In this document: positions 1 to 6,163 of the stretch, one piece after another
Numbering within the stretch: the first letter of the stretch is position 1
How the letters are laid out: every line of letters begins with the position of its first letter
DNA from: Acidimicrobiia bacterium
Lineage (GTDB): Bacteria; Actinomycetota; Acidimicrobiia; Acidimicrobiales; JACDCH01
Reading direction: 5' to 3'
Assembly: GCA_013694495.1 (NCBI GenBank)
Contig: JACDCH010000587.1
Location: forward strand, 1-10,482
Length of the DNA stretch: 10,482 bases
The notes under the pieces: generated by a model
The model's input: the letters and a program-made list of their open reading frames with translations, nothing else
The model's database searches: none
Told to the model about the DNA's origin: nothing
Translations under genes and position numbers: made by a program

Positions 1-116
1 GCCACGTCGTGGCCGACGGCTCGCCCGCCGCCGTGGCCCGCCGCTTCGGCCACGGCGACCTCGACGGCGTGTTCATGCAGCTGGCCCGCGACGGCCTCGA
101 GGAGCTCGAACGGTGA
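1..116 (+). CDS. ABC transporter ATP-binding protein, C-terminal end only
   Basis: The frame ending in the TGA at 114-116 is open from the window edge and encodes about 37 residues ending in LARDGLEELER. The segment RRFGHGDLDGVFMQLARDG fits the usual C-terminus of ABC-2-partner ATPases, where a 'DLEDVFL.L' block follows the nucleotide-binding domain. The Walker A, signature and Walker B motifs would lie to the left of the window and cannot be checked. The stop overlaps the GTG of the permease gene by 4 nt (GTGA, 113-116), which indicates translational coupling and a shared operon. It would be the cytoplasmic ATPase that energises that permease. Its identity rests on the short tail plus context, so it is likely but not proven. 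Confidence 0.75.
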   Translation, partial: HVVADGSPAAVARRFGHGDLDGVFMQLARDGLEELER

Positions 117-922
117 GCACGATGACGAGCGCGTTCAGTCCGCTCAGGGTCCGTACGGTGATGCGGCGCCACTTCTACGTGCTGTGGCGCAACCCAGCGC
201 GCTGGTTCGACATCGCCGTGTGGCCCGTCTTCGACGTGATCCTGTGGGGCTCGCTCGGCGCGTTCGTCGCCCAGGAGAACGAAGCCAGCCGGGCGGCGAC
301 GCCGTTCCTGCTGGCCGGGATCATGCTGTTCCACGTCCTGTTCCAGAGTCAGGTCGGCGTCGCCACCGGGTTCATGGAGGAGACATGGAGCCGCAACCTC
401 CTCAACCTGATGACCACGCCGCTCACCGAGCTCGAGTACGCGGCCGGCCTCGCCCTCTTCTCGTTCGTGAAGACGATCCTCGCCATGGCGACCGTGTCGC
501 TCGTCGCCCTCGGGTTCTACGGCTTCGGCCTCGGGTCGGTCGGCTGGAGCCTCGTGCCGGTCGTGGCCGTGCTGCTCGTCGTGGGCTTCGCCGTCGCCCT
601 CTGCAACATCGCCCTCATGCTTCGCTTCGGCCAATCGGCGGAGATCTTCACCTGGGGCATGAACTTCCTCCTGCTCGCCGTGTCGGGCGTGTTCAACCCG
701 GTGTCAGCGCTGCCCGGCCCGATGCAGCCGATCGCGAACGTGCTGCCGACCACGTACGTGTTCGACGCCACGAGGCGTGTGCTCGACGGCGCCTCGGTGC
801 CGTGGTCGCTCATCGCCCGCGGCGCGGTCGGCGCGGTCGTCGCCGTACTCCTGGCGTTCTGGTTCGTCGTGCGGATGCTGGCCACCTTCCGCCGCCGCGG
901 CTTCGTCACCCGCTTCTCGTAG
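113..922 (+). CDS. ABC-2 type transporter permease
   Basis: This 269-residue integral membrane protein is the likely channel subunit of an ABC exporter. About six hydrophobic segments can be seen, near residues 33-55, 63-85, 112-135, 140-165, 175-200 and 235-258. The N-terminus is short and cytoplasmic, and the C-terminus is basic (RMLATFRRRGF). The length, the early 'W.NP.R.FD...WP..D...WG' block and the late 'SGVFNPVSALPGPMQPIANVLPTTYVFD' block fit the ABC-2/DrrB-NodJ-like family, whose late loop commonly carries a P-rich LP-x-x-x-x-P-x-x-x-xP-xTY element. The GTG at 113 is chosen because it overlaps the upstream ATPase stop; an ATG at 122 (codon 4) is the alternative. The substrate cannot be read from the sequence; polysaccharide, lipid or drug are all possible. 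A GC-rich hairpin follows the stop. Confidence 0.9.
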   Translation: MSTMTSAFSPLRVRTVMRRHFYVLWRNPARWFDIAVWPVFDVILWGSLGAFVAQENEASRAATPFLLAGIMLFHVLFQSQVGVATGFMEETWSRNLLNLMTTPLTELEYAAGLALFSFVKTILAMATVSLVALGFYGFGLGSVGWSLVPVVAVLLVVGFAVALCNIALMLRFGQSAEIFTWGMNFLLLAVSGVFNPVSALPGPMQPIANVLPTTYVFDATRRVLDGASVPWSLIARGAVGAVVAVLLAFWFVVRMLATFRRRGFVTRFS

Positions 923-932
923 GGCACCCTTC

Positions 933-947
933 GGGCGGCGTCCGCCC
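933..947 (+). terminator. Possible hairpin terminator after the ABC-2 permease
   Basis: The arms GGGCGG (933-938) and CCGCCC (942-947) form a perfect 6-bp stem with a 3-nt CGT loop, beginning 11 nt after the permease stop. There is no proper T-tract (only CTT follows), so it is not a classical intrinsic terminator. T-poor hairpins are often proposed as terminators in high-GC actinobacteria. Its place between two apparent transcription units supports the reading. Confidence 0.4.
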
Positions 948-970
948 CTTGCCGCGACACGGATTGCCGA

Positions 971-991
971 GTAGACTACTCAGTAGTCTAC
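971..991. promoter_or_regulatory. Perfect palindrome upstream of padR-type gene, probable PadR operator
   Basis: The left arm GTAGACTACT (971-980) and right arm AGTAGTCTAC (982-991) are exact reverse complements around a single C at 981. The site has nested symmetry: AGTAG-A-CTACT (970-980) is itself a perfect inverted repeat, and AGTAG-T-CTAC (982-991) nearly so, giving two similar units 12 bp apart. It ends 18 nt before the PadR start codon, where it would overlap the promoter. PadR repressors commonly bind dyad sites in their own promoter, so autoregulation of the downstream operon is the natural inference. It is AT-richer than its surroundings. I see no convincing -35/-10 pair; TTGCCG at 964-969 is a weak -35 candidate. 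Confidence 0.75.
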
Positions 992-1002
992 GGAGAAAGG
1001 GG
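992..1002 (+). promoter_or_regulatory. Ribosome binding site of the PadR-type gene
   Basis: The purine run GGAGAAAGGGG lies 7 nt before the ATG at 1010 and starts immediately after the palindrome. It is the clearest Shine-Dalgarno sequence in the window and supports ATG 1010 as the true start. It also shows that this transcript has a leader, unlike several other genes here that appear leaderless. Confidence 0.7.
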
Positions 1003-1009
1003 AACGGCG

Positions 1010-1591
1010 ATGACAGTTCGGCACGCACTCCTCGCCCTGCTCAGCGAAGGGCCGAAGTACGGGCTCCGGCTGGGCCAGGAGTTCGAAGCGCGGACGGGCG
1101 AGATCTGGCCGCTCAACACCGGGCAGGTGTACACGACGCTGCAGCGCCTCGAGCGCGACGGCCTCGTCGAGTCCGACGACGACGCCGACACCGGCCCCAA
1201 GAAGGACTTCCGGATCACCGCCGCCGGGGACGAGGAGCTGCGACGGTGGCTCCGCACGCCCGGCGACAACGGGGCCCCGCCGCGCGACGAGCTGGTCATC
1301 AAGGTGCTCGTCGCGACCCAGGTGCCCGACGTCCACGTCGCCGAGCTGATCCAGGTGCACCGCCGCCACCTCGTCGAGACGATGCGCGCGTACTCGCGCC
1401 TCAAGGAGGACGCAGGCGAACACGACGTCGGGCTGTTGCTGGTGGTCGACGCCGAGCTCTTCCGGCTCGACGCAGTCAGCCGCTGGCTCGACACCGCGGA
1501 AGCTCGTCTGCGGCGGCGTCCCGATCCGGATGCGGTCGCGACCGTGCCGGCCCGGCCGAAGCTCCGAGGTCGAGTCGGGGCCCGACGGTGA
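1010..1591 (+). CDS. PadR family transcriptional regulator
   Basis: This 193-residue protein has the PadR layout. A winged helix-turn-helix occupies residues 1 to about 80: VRHALLALLSEGPKYGLRL, then the recognition-helix region LNTGQVYTTLQRLERDGLVES, then the wing KKDFRITAAGDEELRRWL. An alpha-helical C-terminal dimerisation region follows (about 90-165, with DELVIKVLVA and LIQVHRRHLVETM), as in the Vir_act_alpha_C type. The tail from about 168 is Arg/Pro-rich and probably disordered. PadR proteins are usually ligand-responsive repressors, often controlling efflux genes. The stop overlaps the next gene's GTG by 4 nt (1588-1591), so the regulator and the ABC exporter are made together. It most likely represses its own operon through the palindrome at 971-991. 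The inducer is unknown. Confidence 0.93.
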   Translation: MTVRHALLALLSEGPKYGLRLGQEFEARTGEIWPLNTGQVYTTLQRLERDGLVESDDDADTGPKKDFRITAAGDEELRRWLRTPGDNGAPPRDELVIKVLVATQVPDVHVAELIQVHRRHLVETMRAYSRLKEDAGEHDVGLLLVVDAELFRLDAVSRWLDTAEARLRRRPDPDAVATVPARPKLRGRVGARR

Positions 1592-2313
1592 GCGGCGTGC
1601 TGGAGCTTCACCAGGTGGCGAAGTCCTACGGCGAAGGACCGAACACGGTCCACGCGTTGCACGGCATCGACCTCACCGCCCAGGCCGGCGAGCTGGTGGC
1701 GATCATGGGCCCGAGCGGCTCGGGCAAGAGCACGCTCCTCACGATCGCGGGGACACTGGAGGTGGCCGACGAGGGAGCGGTGCTCGTGGAGGGCCAGGAC
1801 GTGGCCACGATGTCGGCCAACGACCGCGCCCGCCTCCGTCGCCGCAGCGTCGGCTACGTGTTCCAGGACTTCAACCTGCTGGCCGGCCTGACGGCTGCCG
1901 AGAACGTGTCGATGCCGCTCGAGCTGGACGGGCTACGGCCAAAGGCGGCTCGCGCCGCGGCCCATGCCGCGCTCGACGAGCTCGGGGTGGCCGACCGGGC
2001 CGGCCACTACCCCGACCAGCTGTCCGGCGGCGAACGGCAGCGAGTGGCGATCGCCCGCGCCGTGGTCGGCGACCGGCACCTGCTTCTCACCGACGAGCCG
2101 ACGGGCGCGCTCGACTCGGTCAACGGCGAAGGGGTGATGCGCCGACTGCGCGCCGCCTGCCGGCGGGGCGTCGCCTGCGTGATGGTCACCCATGACGCGC
2201 AGCTCGCTTCCTGGGCCGACCGGGTCGTGTTCCTCCGCGACGGGCGGATCATCGACCACACCTCGGCCGCACCGGGACCGGAGTCCCTCCTCGTTCCGTC
2301 CGCCGAATCGTGA
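1588..2313 (+). CDS. ABC transporter ATP-binding protein, LolD/MacB type
   Basis: This 241-residue nucleotide-binding subunit has every motif intact: A-loop Tyr14, Walker A GPSGSGKST at 41-49, Q-loop Gln93 (VGYVFQDFNLL), signature LSGGERQR at 145-152, Walker B LLLTDEPTGALD at 165-176 with Glu170, and H-loop His202 (MVTHD). The 'DEPTGALD' and 'FQDFNLL' wording is typical of the LolD/MacB/FtsE subfamily, which works with FtsX-type permeases such as the one encoded next. The GTG at 1588 is chosen because it overlaps the PadR stop by 4 nt and places the A-loop where the family has it. The reading frame stays open far upstream to about 184, but that part is antiparallel noise in GC-rich DNA. The gene overlaps the permease by 4 nt at 2310-2313. 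Confidence 0.95.
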   Translation: MSGVLELHQVAKSYGEGPNTVHALHGIDLTAQAGELVAIMGPSGSGKSTLLTIAGTLEVADEGAVLVEGQDVATMSANDRARLRRRSVGYVFQDFNLLAGLTAAENVSMPLELDGLRPKAARAAAHAALDELGVADRAGHYPDQLSGGERQRVAIARAVVGDRHLLLTDEPTGALDSVNGEGVMRRLRAACRRGVACVMVTHDAQLASWADRVVFLRDGRIIDHTSAAPGPESLLVPSAES

Positions 2314-4766
2314 GATCCCCACGAAACGACAGGGGCGGCGGCGCCGTGGCCCGCCGGGCGATCCTGCGGTGGTCGTGGCGGTTGTTCCGTCGCGAATGGC
2401 GCCAGCAGGCGCTCGTGATGGTGCTCCTCACCGTCGCCGTCGCCACCTCGACCGCGCTGGCGACGCTCGCGTTCAACGTCGCCCCGGTCACCGGCAACGC
2501 CGAGTTCGGCACCGCCGACCACTTCATCCGCCTCACCTCCCCGCAACCCGACACGCTCGACGCGCAGGTCGCGGCCGCCGCCGAGTGGTTCGGCACCATC
2601 GACGCCATCGGGCACCGGCAGGTGCCGATCCCCGGATCGGTGGACAACGTCGATCATCGGACCCAGGACCCGAACGGCCCGTTCGGCGCCCCGATGCTGG
2701 CGCTCGTCGAGGGCCGCTTCGCCGCGTCGCCCACGGAGATCGCCGTCACCGACGACATCGCCTCGCGCTTCGCGCTCTCGATCGGCGCGACGTTCGACCT
2801 CGACCGCGTCGAGCGCACCGTCGTCGGCGTCGTCGAGAACCCGAGCGACCTCGACGACGAGTTCGCGCACGTCACCGCGTCCCGCGCCTCGCCGACGTTT
2901 GTGACCGTCCTCGTCGACGCGGCCGACGAGCTCGTCAACGACTTCCGGCCGCCGGGCTCGACGAGCCGCGAGACCTCCTCCAGAGGCGACGTGCCCGAGG
3001 ACGTCCTCGCCGCCGTGGGCGTGCTCGCGGCCGCATCGCTGGCGCTGTTCCTCGTCGCTCTCGTGGCCGCGGCCAGCTTCCTCGTGATGGCCCAGCGGCG
3101 CCTGCGCCAGCTCGGGATGCTCGCGGCCATCGGCGCGACCGAATCGAACTGTCGGCTCGTCACCGTGTCGGGCGGCGCCGTCATGGGTGTGGTCGCGGCG
3201 CTGGCGGGCGCCGGGCTGGGAATCGCCGGCTGGGTCGCGATGTCGCCTCAGGTCGAAGCCGCCGCCGGCTACCGGATCGACGCCGCCAACGTGCCCTGGT
3301 GGCTGGTGATCGTCGGTATGGCGCTCGCCGTCGTCGCCGCGACCGGCGCGGCCTGGTGGCCGGCCCGCTCTGCCGCCCGCATCCCCATCGTGCTCGCGCT
3401 CTCCGGTCGCCCTCCCCGTCCGGCGTCGGCCCGGCGCTCCGCGATGCTGGCCGCCGCCTTCGTCGCCGGCGGTTTCGCCTGCCTCGCGGCCGCCGGCGAC
3501 CTGGCCGACGACACCGCGGTTCACTGGGGGAGCGCCTTCCTGGTCGTGCTCGGCTCGCTCGCGATGGTCATCGGTGTCCTGCTGTTCAGCCCGCTGGCGG
3601 TCGCTGCACTCGCTCGCGCCGCTGCTCCGCTGCCGGTCGCCCTGCGCATCGCCCTGCGCGACCTGGGCCGCTACCAGGCCCGGTCAGGGGCTGCCCTCGC
3701 CGCCATCAGCCTCGTGCTCGGCATCCCCTCGGCGATCGTCCTCGGCGCGACCGCGGCCCAGCACGGCGCCGACGCTGGCAACCTGTCGGATCGCCAGGTG
3801 GTGGTGCGCGACGGTGCGGTCGACGGGCCGTTCGCGCCCCTCGAGGAAGATGTGGCCGGCCTCGAGGAGCAGGTGGCCGATCTCGCCGAGCTGCTGCCCA
3901 CAGTGTCAGTCCAGTCGCTCGACGTCGCCCTCGACCCCGCCGCCCCGGAGCAGCCGGAGTTCGACGGGCGCATCGCGGTCTCACTCGCCGAGCGGAGCGG
4001 GGACGGGTGGCGCGACCTGACGTTGCTGTACGTGGCGACGCCGGAGCTTCTCGCGCCGTACGGGCTCGACGTCGCTTCCCTCGATGCCGGCACCGGCTTC
4101 GCCACCACCGAGTCCGGGGAGATCGGGATCCTCGGCGCGGCCAGGCCTCCCGAGGAGGAACAGTCGAACACGGACTTGCTCGGCGACCCGAGGCCGCTGG
4201 AGGCGGGCTACTCCTCGGTCCCCGGCTCGTTCCTCACCCATGAGCGAGTGCAACAGCAGGGGTGGGAGTCGATCCCCTCTGGACGTTGGCTCCTCGAGCT
4301 CGACGCCCCGCTGACCGACGACCAGCTCGCGGCGGCGGAGGAGTACGCGGCCGGCGCAGGGCTCACGATCGAATCGCGCGACCACCAGGAGGGCCTGTCA
4401 GCGCTCCGCGCCGGCGCCACCGCGGTCGGCATGCTCGTGGCCCTCGGCGTGCTTGCGCTGACGGTCGGTCTCGTCCGCTCGGAAGCCGCCTCCGACCTCC
4501 GGATCCTCACCGCCACCGGAGCGACCCGGGCGACGCGACGGATGCTCACCGCAACGACCGCCGGCGGCCTTGCCCTTCTCGGTGTGCTGCTCGGCACCGG
4601 TGGTGCGTACCTCGTGCTCCTGGTGGGGTTCCTCGACGGTCCGCCACCGTTCCCCGCCAGCCAGCTCGTCGCCATCGCCGGGGGAACGCCGCTCGTCGCC
4701 GCGGTCGTGGGCGGGTTGCTCACGGGCCGCGAGCCCCCGCCCGCGACGCGCGCCGCCATCGGGTGA
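2310..4766 (+). CDS. FtsX-like ABC transporter permease (two FtsX domains)
   Basis: This 818-residue membrane protein shows about ten hydrophobic segments: 34-55, 233-260, 282-310, 330-352, 378-398, 408-438, 459-482, 702-726, 747-775 and 786-807. An extracytoplasmic region lies at about 56-230 and another at about 483-700. That is the duplicated FtsX layout (three-helix FtsX domains near 233-352 and 702-807). The stretches RRLRQLGMLAAIGAT and ASDLRILTATGATRATRRM are the cytoplasmic coupling segments with the familiar 'R..(L/I)..L.A.GAT' pattern. Such permeases, with a LolD/MacB-type ATPase, move lipids, lipoproteins or peptides, or transmit force across the membrane by mechanotransmission; the substrate here is unknown. 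The GTG at 2310 overlaps the ATPase stop. GTG 2346 (codon 13) is an alternative that drops a polar N-terminus. Confidence 0.92.
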   Translation: MRSPRNDRGGGAVARRAILRWSWRLFRREWRQQALVMVLLTVAVATSTALATLAFNVAPVTGNAEFGTADHFIRLTSPQPDTLDAQVAAAAEWFGTIDAIGHRQVPIPGSVDNVDHRTQDPNGPFGAPMLALVEGRFAASPTEIAVTDDIASRFALSIGATFDLDRVERTVVGVVENPSDLDDEFAHVTASRASPTFVTVLVDAADELVNDFRPPGSTSRETSSRGDVPEDVLAAVGVLAAASLALFLVALVAAASFLVMAQRRLRQLGMLAAIGATESNCRLVTVSGGAVMGVVAALAGAGLGIAGWVAMSPQVEAAAGYRIDAANVPWWLVIVGMALAVVAATGAAWWPARSAARIPIVLALSGRPPRPASARRSAMLAAAFVAGGFACLAAAGDLADDTAVHWGSAFLVVLGSLAMVIGVLLFSPLAVAALARAAAPLPVALRIALRDLGRYQARSGAALAAISLVLGIPSAIVLGATAAQHGADAGNLSDRQVVVRDGAVDGPFAPLEEDVAGLEEQVADLAELLPTVSVQSLDVALDPAAPEQPEFDGRIAVSLAERSGDGWRDLTLLYVATPELLAPYGLDVASLDAGTGFATTESGEIGILGAARPPEEEQSNTDLLGDPRPLEAGYSSVPGSFLTHERVQQQGWESIPSGRWLLELDAPLTDDQLAAAEEYAAGAGLTIESRDHQEGLSALRAGATAVGMLVALGVLALTVGLVRSEAASDLRILTATGATRATRRMLTATTAGGLALLGVLLGTGGAYLVLLVGFLDGPPPFPASQLVAIAGGTPLVAAVVGGLLTGREPPPATRAAIG

Positions 4767-4791
4767 CGACCATACCCGGGTCGCGTACATT
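4763..4791 (+). promoter_or_regulatory. Putative promoter for a leaderless lipoprotein mRNA
   Basis: The -10-like TACATT (4786-4791) lies 7 nt before the ATG at 4799, so transcription would begin at or beside the start codon. GTGACG (4763-4768) lies exactly 17 nt upstream as a -35 candidate, overlapping the stop of the permease gene. No Shine-Dalgarno sequence is visible. The spacer contains a weak inverted repeat (CGACC 4767-4771, GGTCG 4779-4783) that might be an operator or chance. Read-through from the permease operon is also possible. Confidence 0.5.
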
Positions 4792-4798
4792 GCCCCTC

Positions 4799-5368
4799 AT
4801 GGATCGACGCGTCGCCCGGCCCGTCCTTGCTGCCGCCCTGCTCAGCCTCGCCCTGCTGGCGTGCGGGGGCGGCGACGACGCCGAGACCGCCGGCGCCACC
4901 ACCACGACCGAGGGCGACGCCACGACGACCACCGAGGCGGCCGAGACGACCACGACGACCGAGGCGGAGGCCACCACCACGACGGAGGCCGAGGACGCGA
5001 GCGAGGACACCACCGGCACCACCAAGCCGGCCAGCGGCGGAACGCCGGGCACGACGGGCGAGACCGTCGAGGACGCGTGGCGGGCCACCGCGATCCAGCT
5101 CCGCGAGCGGATCGGCGATCTCGTCGACTTCGAGTGCCCCGCGGGCGGCACCCCGGACACCGTGTGGGGATCCGACCCCTACACCGACGACTCCTCCGTC
5201 TGCACCGCCGGCGTCCACGCCGGGGTGATCACCGTCGAGGCCGGCGGCACGGTCGTGATCGAGGTCCTGGGCGAGCAGGAGGCGTACGTCGGCTCGACGC
5301 AGAACGGCATCGAGACGTTCGAGTACGGGCCCTGGCCCAACAGCTTCCGCGTCGTCGCTCCGGGCTGA
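4799..5368 (+). CDS. Putative LCCL-domain lipoprotein
   Basis: This 189-residue exported protein has three parts. Residues 1-22 are a lipoprotein signal peptide: basic MDRRVAR, a hydrophobic core, and lipobox LLAC with Cys22. Residues about 23-90 are a low-complexity acidic/Thr stalk with four 'TTTTE' blocks, likely a wall-spanning linker. Residues about 111-186 read as an LCCL domain: CPAG at 113-116, then VWGSDPYTDDSSVC, AGVHAGVI at 137-144, GG at 149-150, Y163-x-GS-x-x-NGI to residue 171, and W179-x-x-SF to residue 183. These match the LCCL 'Y...SSIC.AA.HAGVI...GG.V......Y..S..NGI.S......W..SF' pattern. Only two domain cysteines (113 and 135) remain where animal LCCL domains have four, so at most one disulfide is expected. 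The domain's function is poorly known (ligand or lipid/polysaccharide binding has been proposed). It lies 32 bp after the exporter permease. The assignment is by eye. Confidence 0.85.
   Translation: MDRRVARPVLAAALLSLALLACGGGDDAETAGATTTTEGDATTTTEAAETTTTTEAEATTTTEAEDASEDTTGTTKPASGGTPGTTGETVEDAWRATAIQLRERIGDLVDFECPAGGTPDTVWGSDPYTDDSSVCTAGVHAGVITVEAGGTVVIEVLGEQEAYVGSTQNGIETFEYGPWPNSFRVVAPG
4895..4996 (+). repeat. Degenerate coding repeat of the Thr-rich stalk
   Basis: Four imperfect copies of a unit of about 24-27 bp encode A/E-T-T-T-T-E-x-x (residues 33-66 of the lipoprotein). They use only ACC/ACG for Thr and GAG for Glu, so the DNA is itself a GC-rich repeat. Such stalks vary in length between relatives by slippage. 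This is an internal part of the gene, not a separate element. Confidence 0.6.
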
Positions 5369-5375
5369 CGCCGGG

Positions 5376-6140
5376 TCAGGTCCGGGCGCTCGGCCAGTCG
5401 TCGGCGCGCACCGCGGCCTCCGTGCCGCCGTCGATCGTGATCACCGAACCGACGACCAAGGACGCGTCCGACGAGAGCAGGAACGCGAGCAGGGCGGCAA
5501 CCTCGTCGGCCCGACCGGGCCGACCGAGCGGCATGGGGTAGACCTCGCCGAGGTCCATGATGAAGTCGCCCATCCCGTCGGTCATCGGGGTGTCGATGAA
5601 GCCGGGGGCGACGGCGTTCAGCCTCAGCCCGGCCCCGACCCAGGCGTCGGTCGGCGCGTGGCGCCGCACCCAGCGGCCGAGGGCGAGCTTGCTGGCGGCG
5701 TAGACCCCGAACCCGTCGCCGCCGATGCCGGCGACGGCGCCCTCCTCGTCGCTGGTCAGGCAGAGCCCGGTCAGCCGTTCCGGCAGCGCCGGCTGGGTGG
5801 TCGAGGAGTTCGACGCGATGGCGACCGCGGCCCCGTGGCCCGCGGCGAGGAGCGGCCGCAGACCGTCGAGGGTCGCCACCGCCCCGAAGTAGTTGATGCG
5901 GAGCACCGCCCCGGTGTCGCCCATGATCCCGGCCCCGGCCACGAGGCCGTCGAGGGACCCGCCGCAGACCGCCCCGACCGCAGTCACCATGGCGGCCCGA
6001 CCCGCGGGTGACGACAAGTCGGCCTCGACCTCGGCGTCGCGGACGTCGACACCGATGACCCGGTGCCCGTCCCTCTCGAGCCGGGCCACGGTGGCCCGAC
6101 CGATGCCGCCGGCCGAGCCCGTCACGGCGATCGTGCCCAT
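5376..6140 (-). CDS. SDR family oxidoreductase, 3-alpha-HSD/carbonyl reductase-like
   Basis: This 254-residue protein is a classical short-chain dehydrogenase. It has the cofactor motif TGSAGGIG (7-14), an acidic Asp32 at the end of the second strand (predicting NAD(H) over NADP(H)), Asn83 in INYFGA, Ser112 in ASNSST, and the catalytic Tyr147/Lys151 in YAASK. The C-terminus has RLNAVAPGFIDTPM and ITIDGGTEA, as usual. The N-terminal wording GHRVIGVDVRDAEVEADLSSPAGR and the NYFGA segment closely recall Comamonas 3-alpha-hydroxysteroid dehydrogenase/carbonyl reductase. A steroid or other ketone/alcohol substrate is therefore plausible but unproven. ATG 6140 gives exactly the expected N-terminus. 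The stop faces the lipoprotein stop across 7 bp, and the start diverges from thrH across 23 bp. Confidence 0.93.
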   Translation of the reverse strand: MGTIAVTGSAGGIGRATVARLERDGHRVIGVDVRDAEVEADLSSPAGRAAMVTAVGAVCGGSLDGLVAGAGIMGDTGAVLRINYFGAVATLDGLRPLLAAGHGAAVAIASNSSTTQPALPERLTGLCLTSDEEGAVAGIGGDGFGVYAASKLALGRWVRRHAPTDAWVGAGLRLNAVAPGFIDTPMTDGMGDFIMDLGEVYPMPLGRPGRADEVAALLAFLLSSDASLVVGSVITIDGGTEAAVRADDWPSART

Positions 6141-6146
6141 GGCGGC

Positions 6147-6152
6147 ACAGTA
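6147..6152 (-). promoter_or_regulatory. Putative -10 box of the SDR gene (leaderless)
   Basis: Read on the minus strand, TACTGT lies 6 nt before the ATG at 6140, with no Shine-Dalgarno sequence between, so the transcript would start close to the start codon. I found no good -35. The box shares its TA (6151-6152) with the oppositely directed -10 candidate for thrH. Confidence 0.4.
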
Positions 6153-6156
6153 CGGT
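6151..6156 (+). promoter_or_regulatory. Putative -10 box of thrH (leaderless)
   Basis: TACGGT ends 7 nt before the GTG at 6164, the same spacing as the lipoprotein promoter, and no ribosome binding site is visible. The -35 region would fall inside the first codons of the SDR gene and is not convincing. It overlaps the SDR -10 candidate by 2 bp. Confidence 0.4.
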
Positions 6157-6163
6157 CCCGCCT

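Noticed and set aside
184..1587. Long open frame on the + strand upstream of and in frame with the LolD-like ATPase
   Set aside because: It runs in another frame under the ABC-2 permease and PadR genes, is Arg/Pro-rich without domains, and only the part from 1588 encodes the ATPase; this is typical GC-rich frame shadowing.
2007..4243. Long open frames on both strands (a minus frame at 2007-3524 and a plus frame at 2192-4243) across the ATPase and FtsX genes
   Set aside because: They lie opposite or out of frame with well-supported genes and show Arg/Gly/His-rich composition with no recognisable motif.
4767..4783. Terminator after the FtsX permease (CGACC/GGTCG)
   Set aside because: The stem is only 5 bp with a 7-nt loop and no T-tract, and it sits in the spacer of the putative lipoprotein promoter, so chance or a weak operator is as likely.
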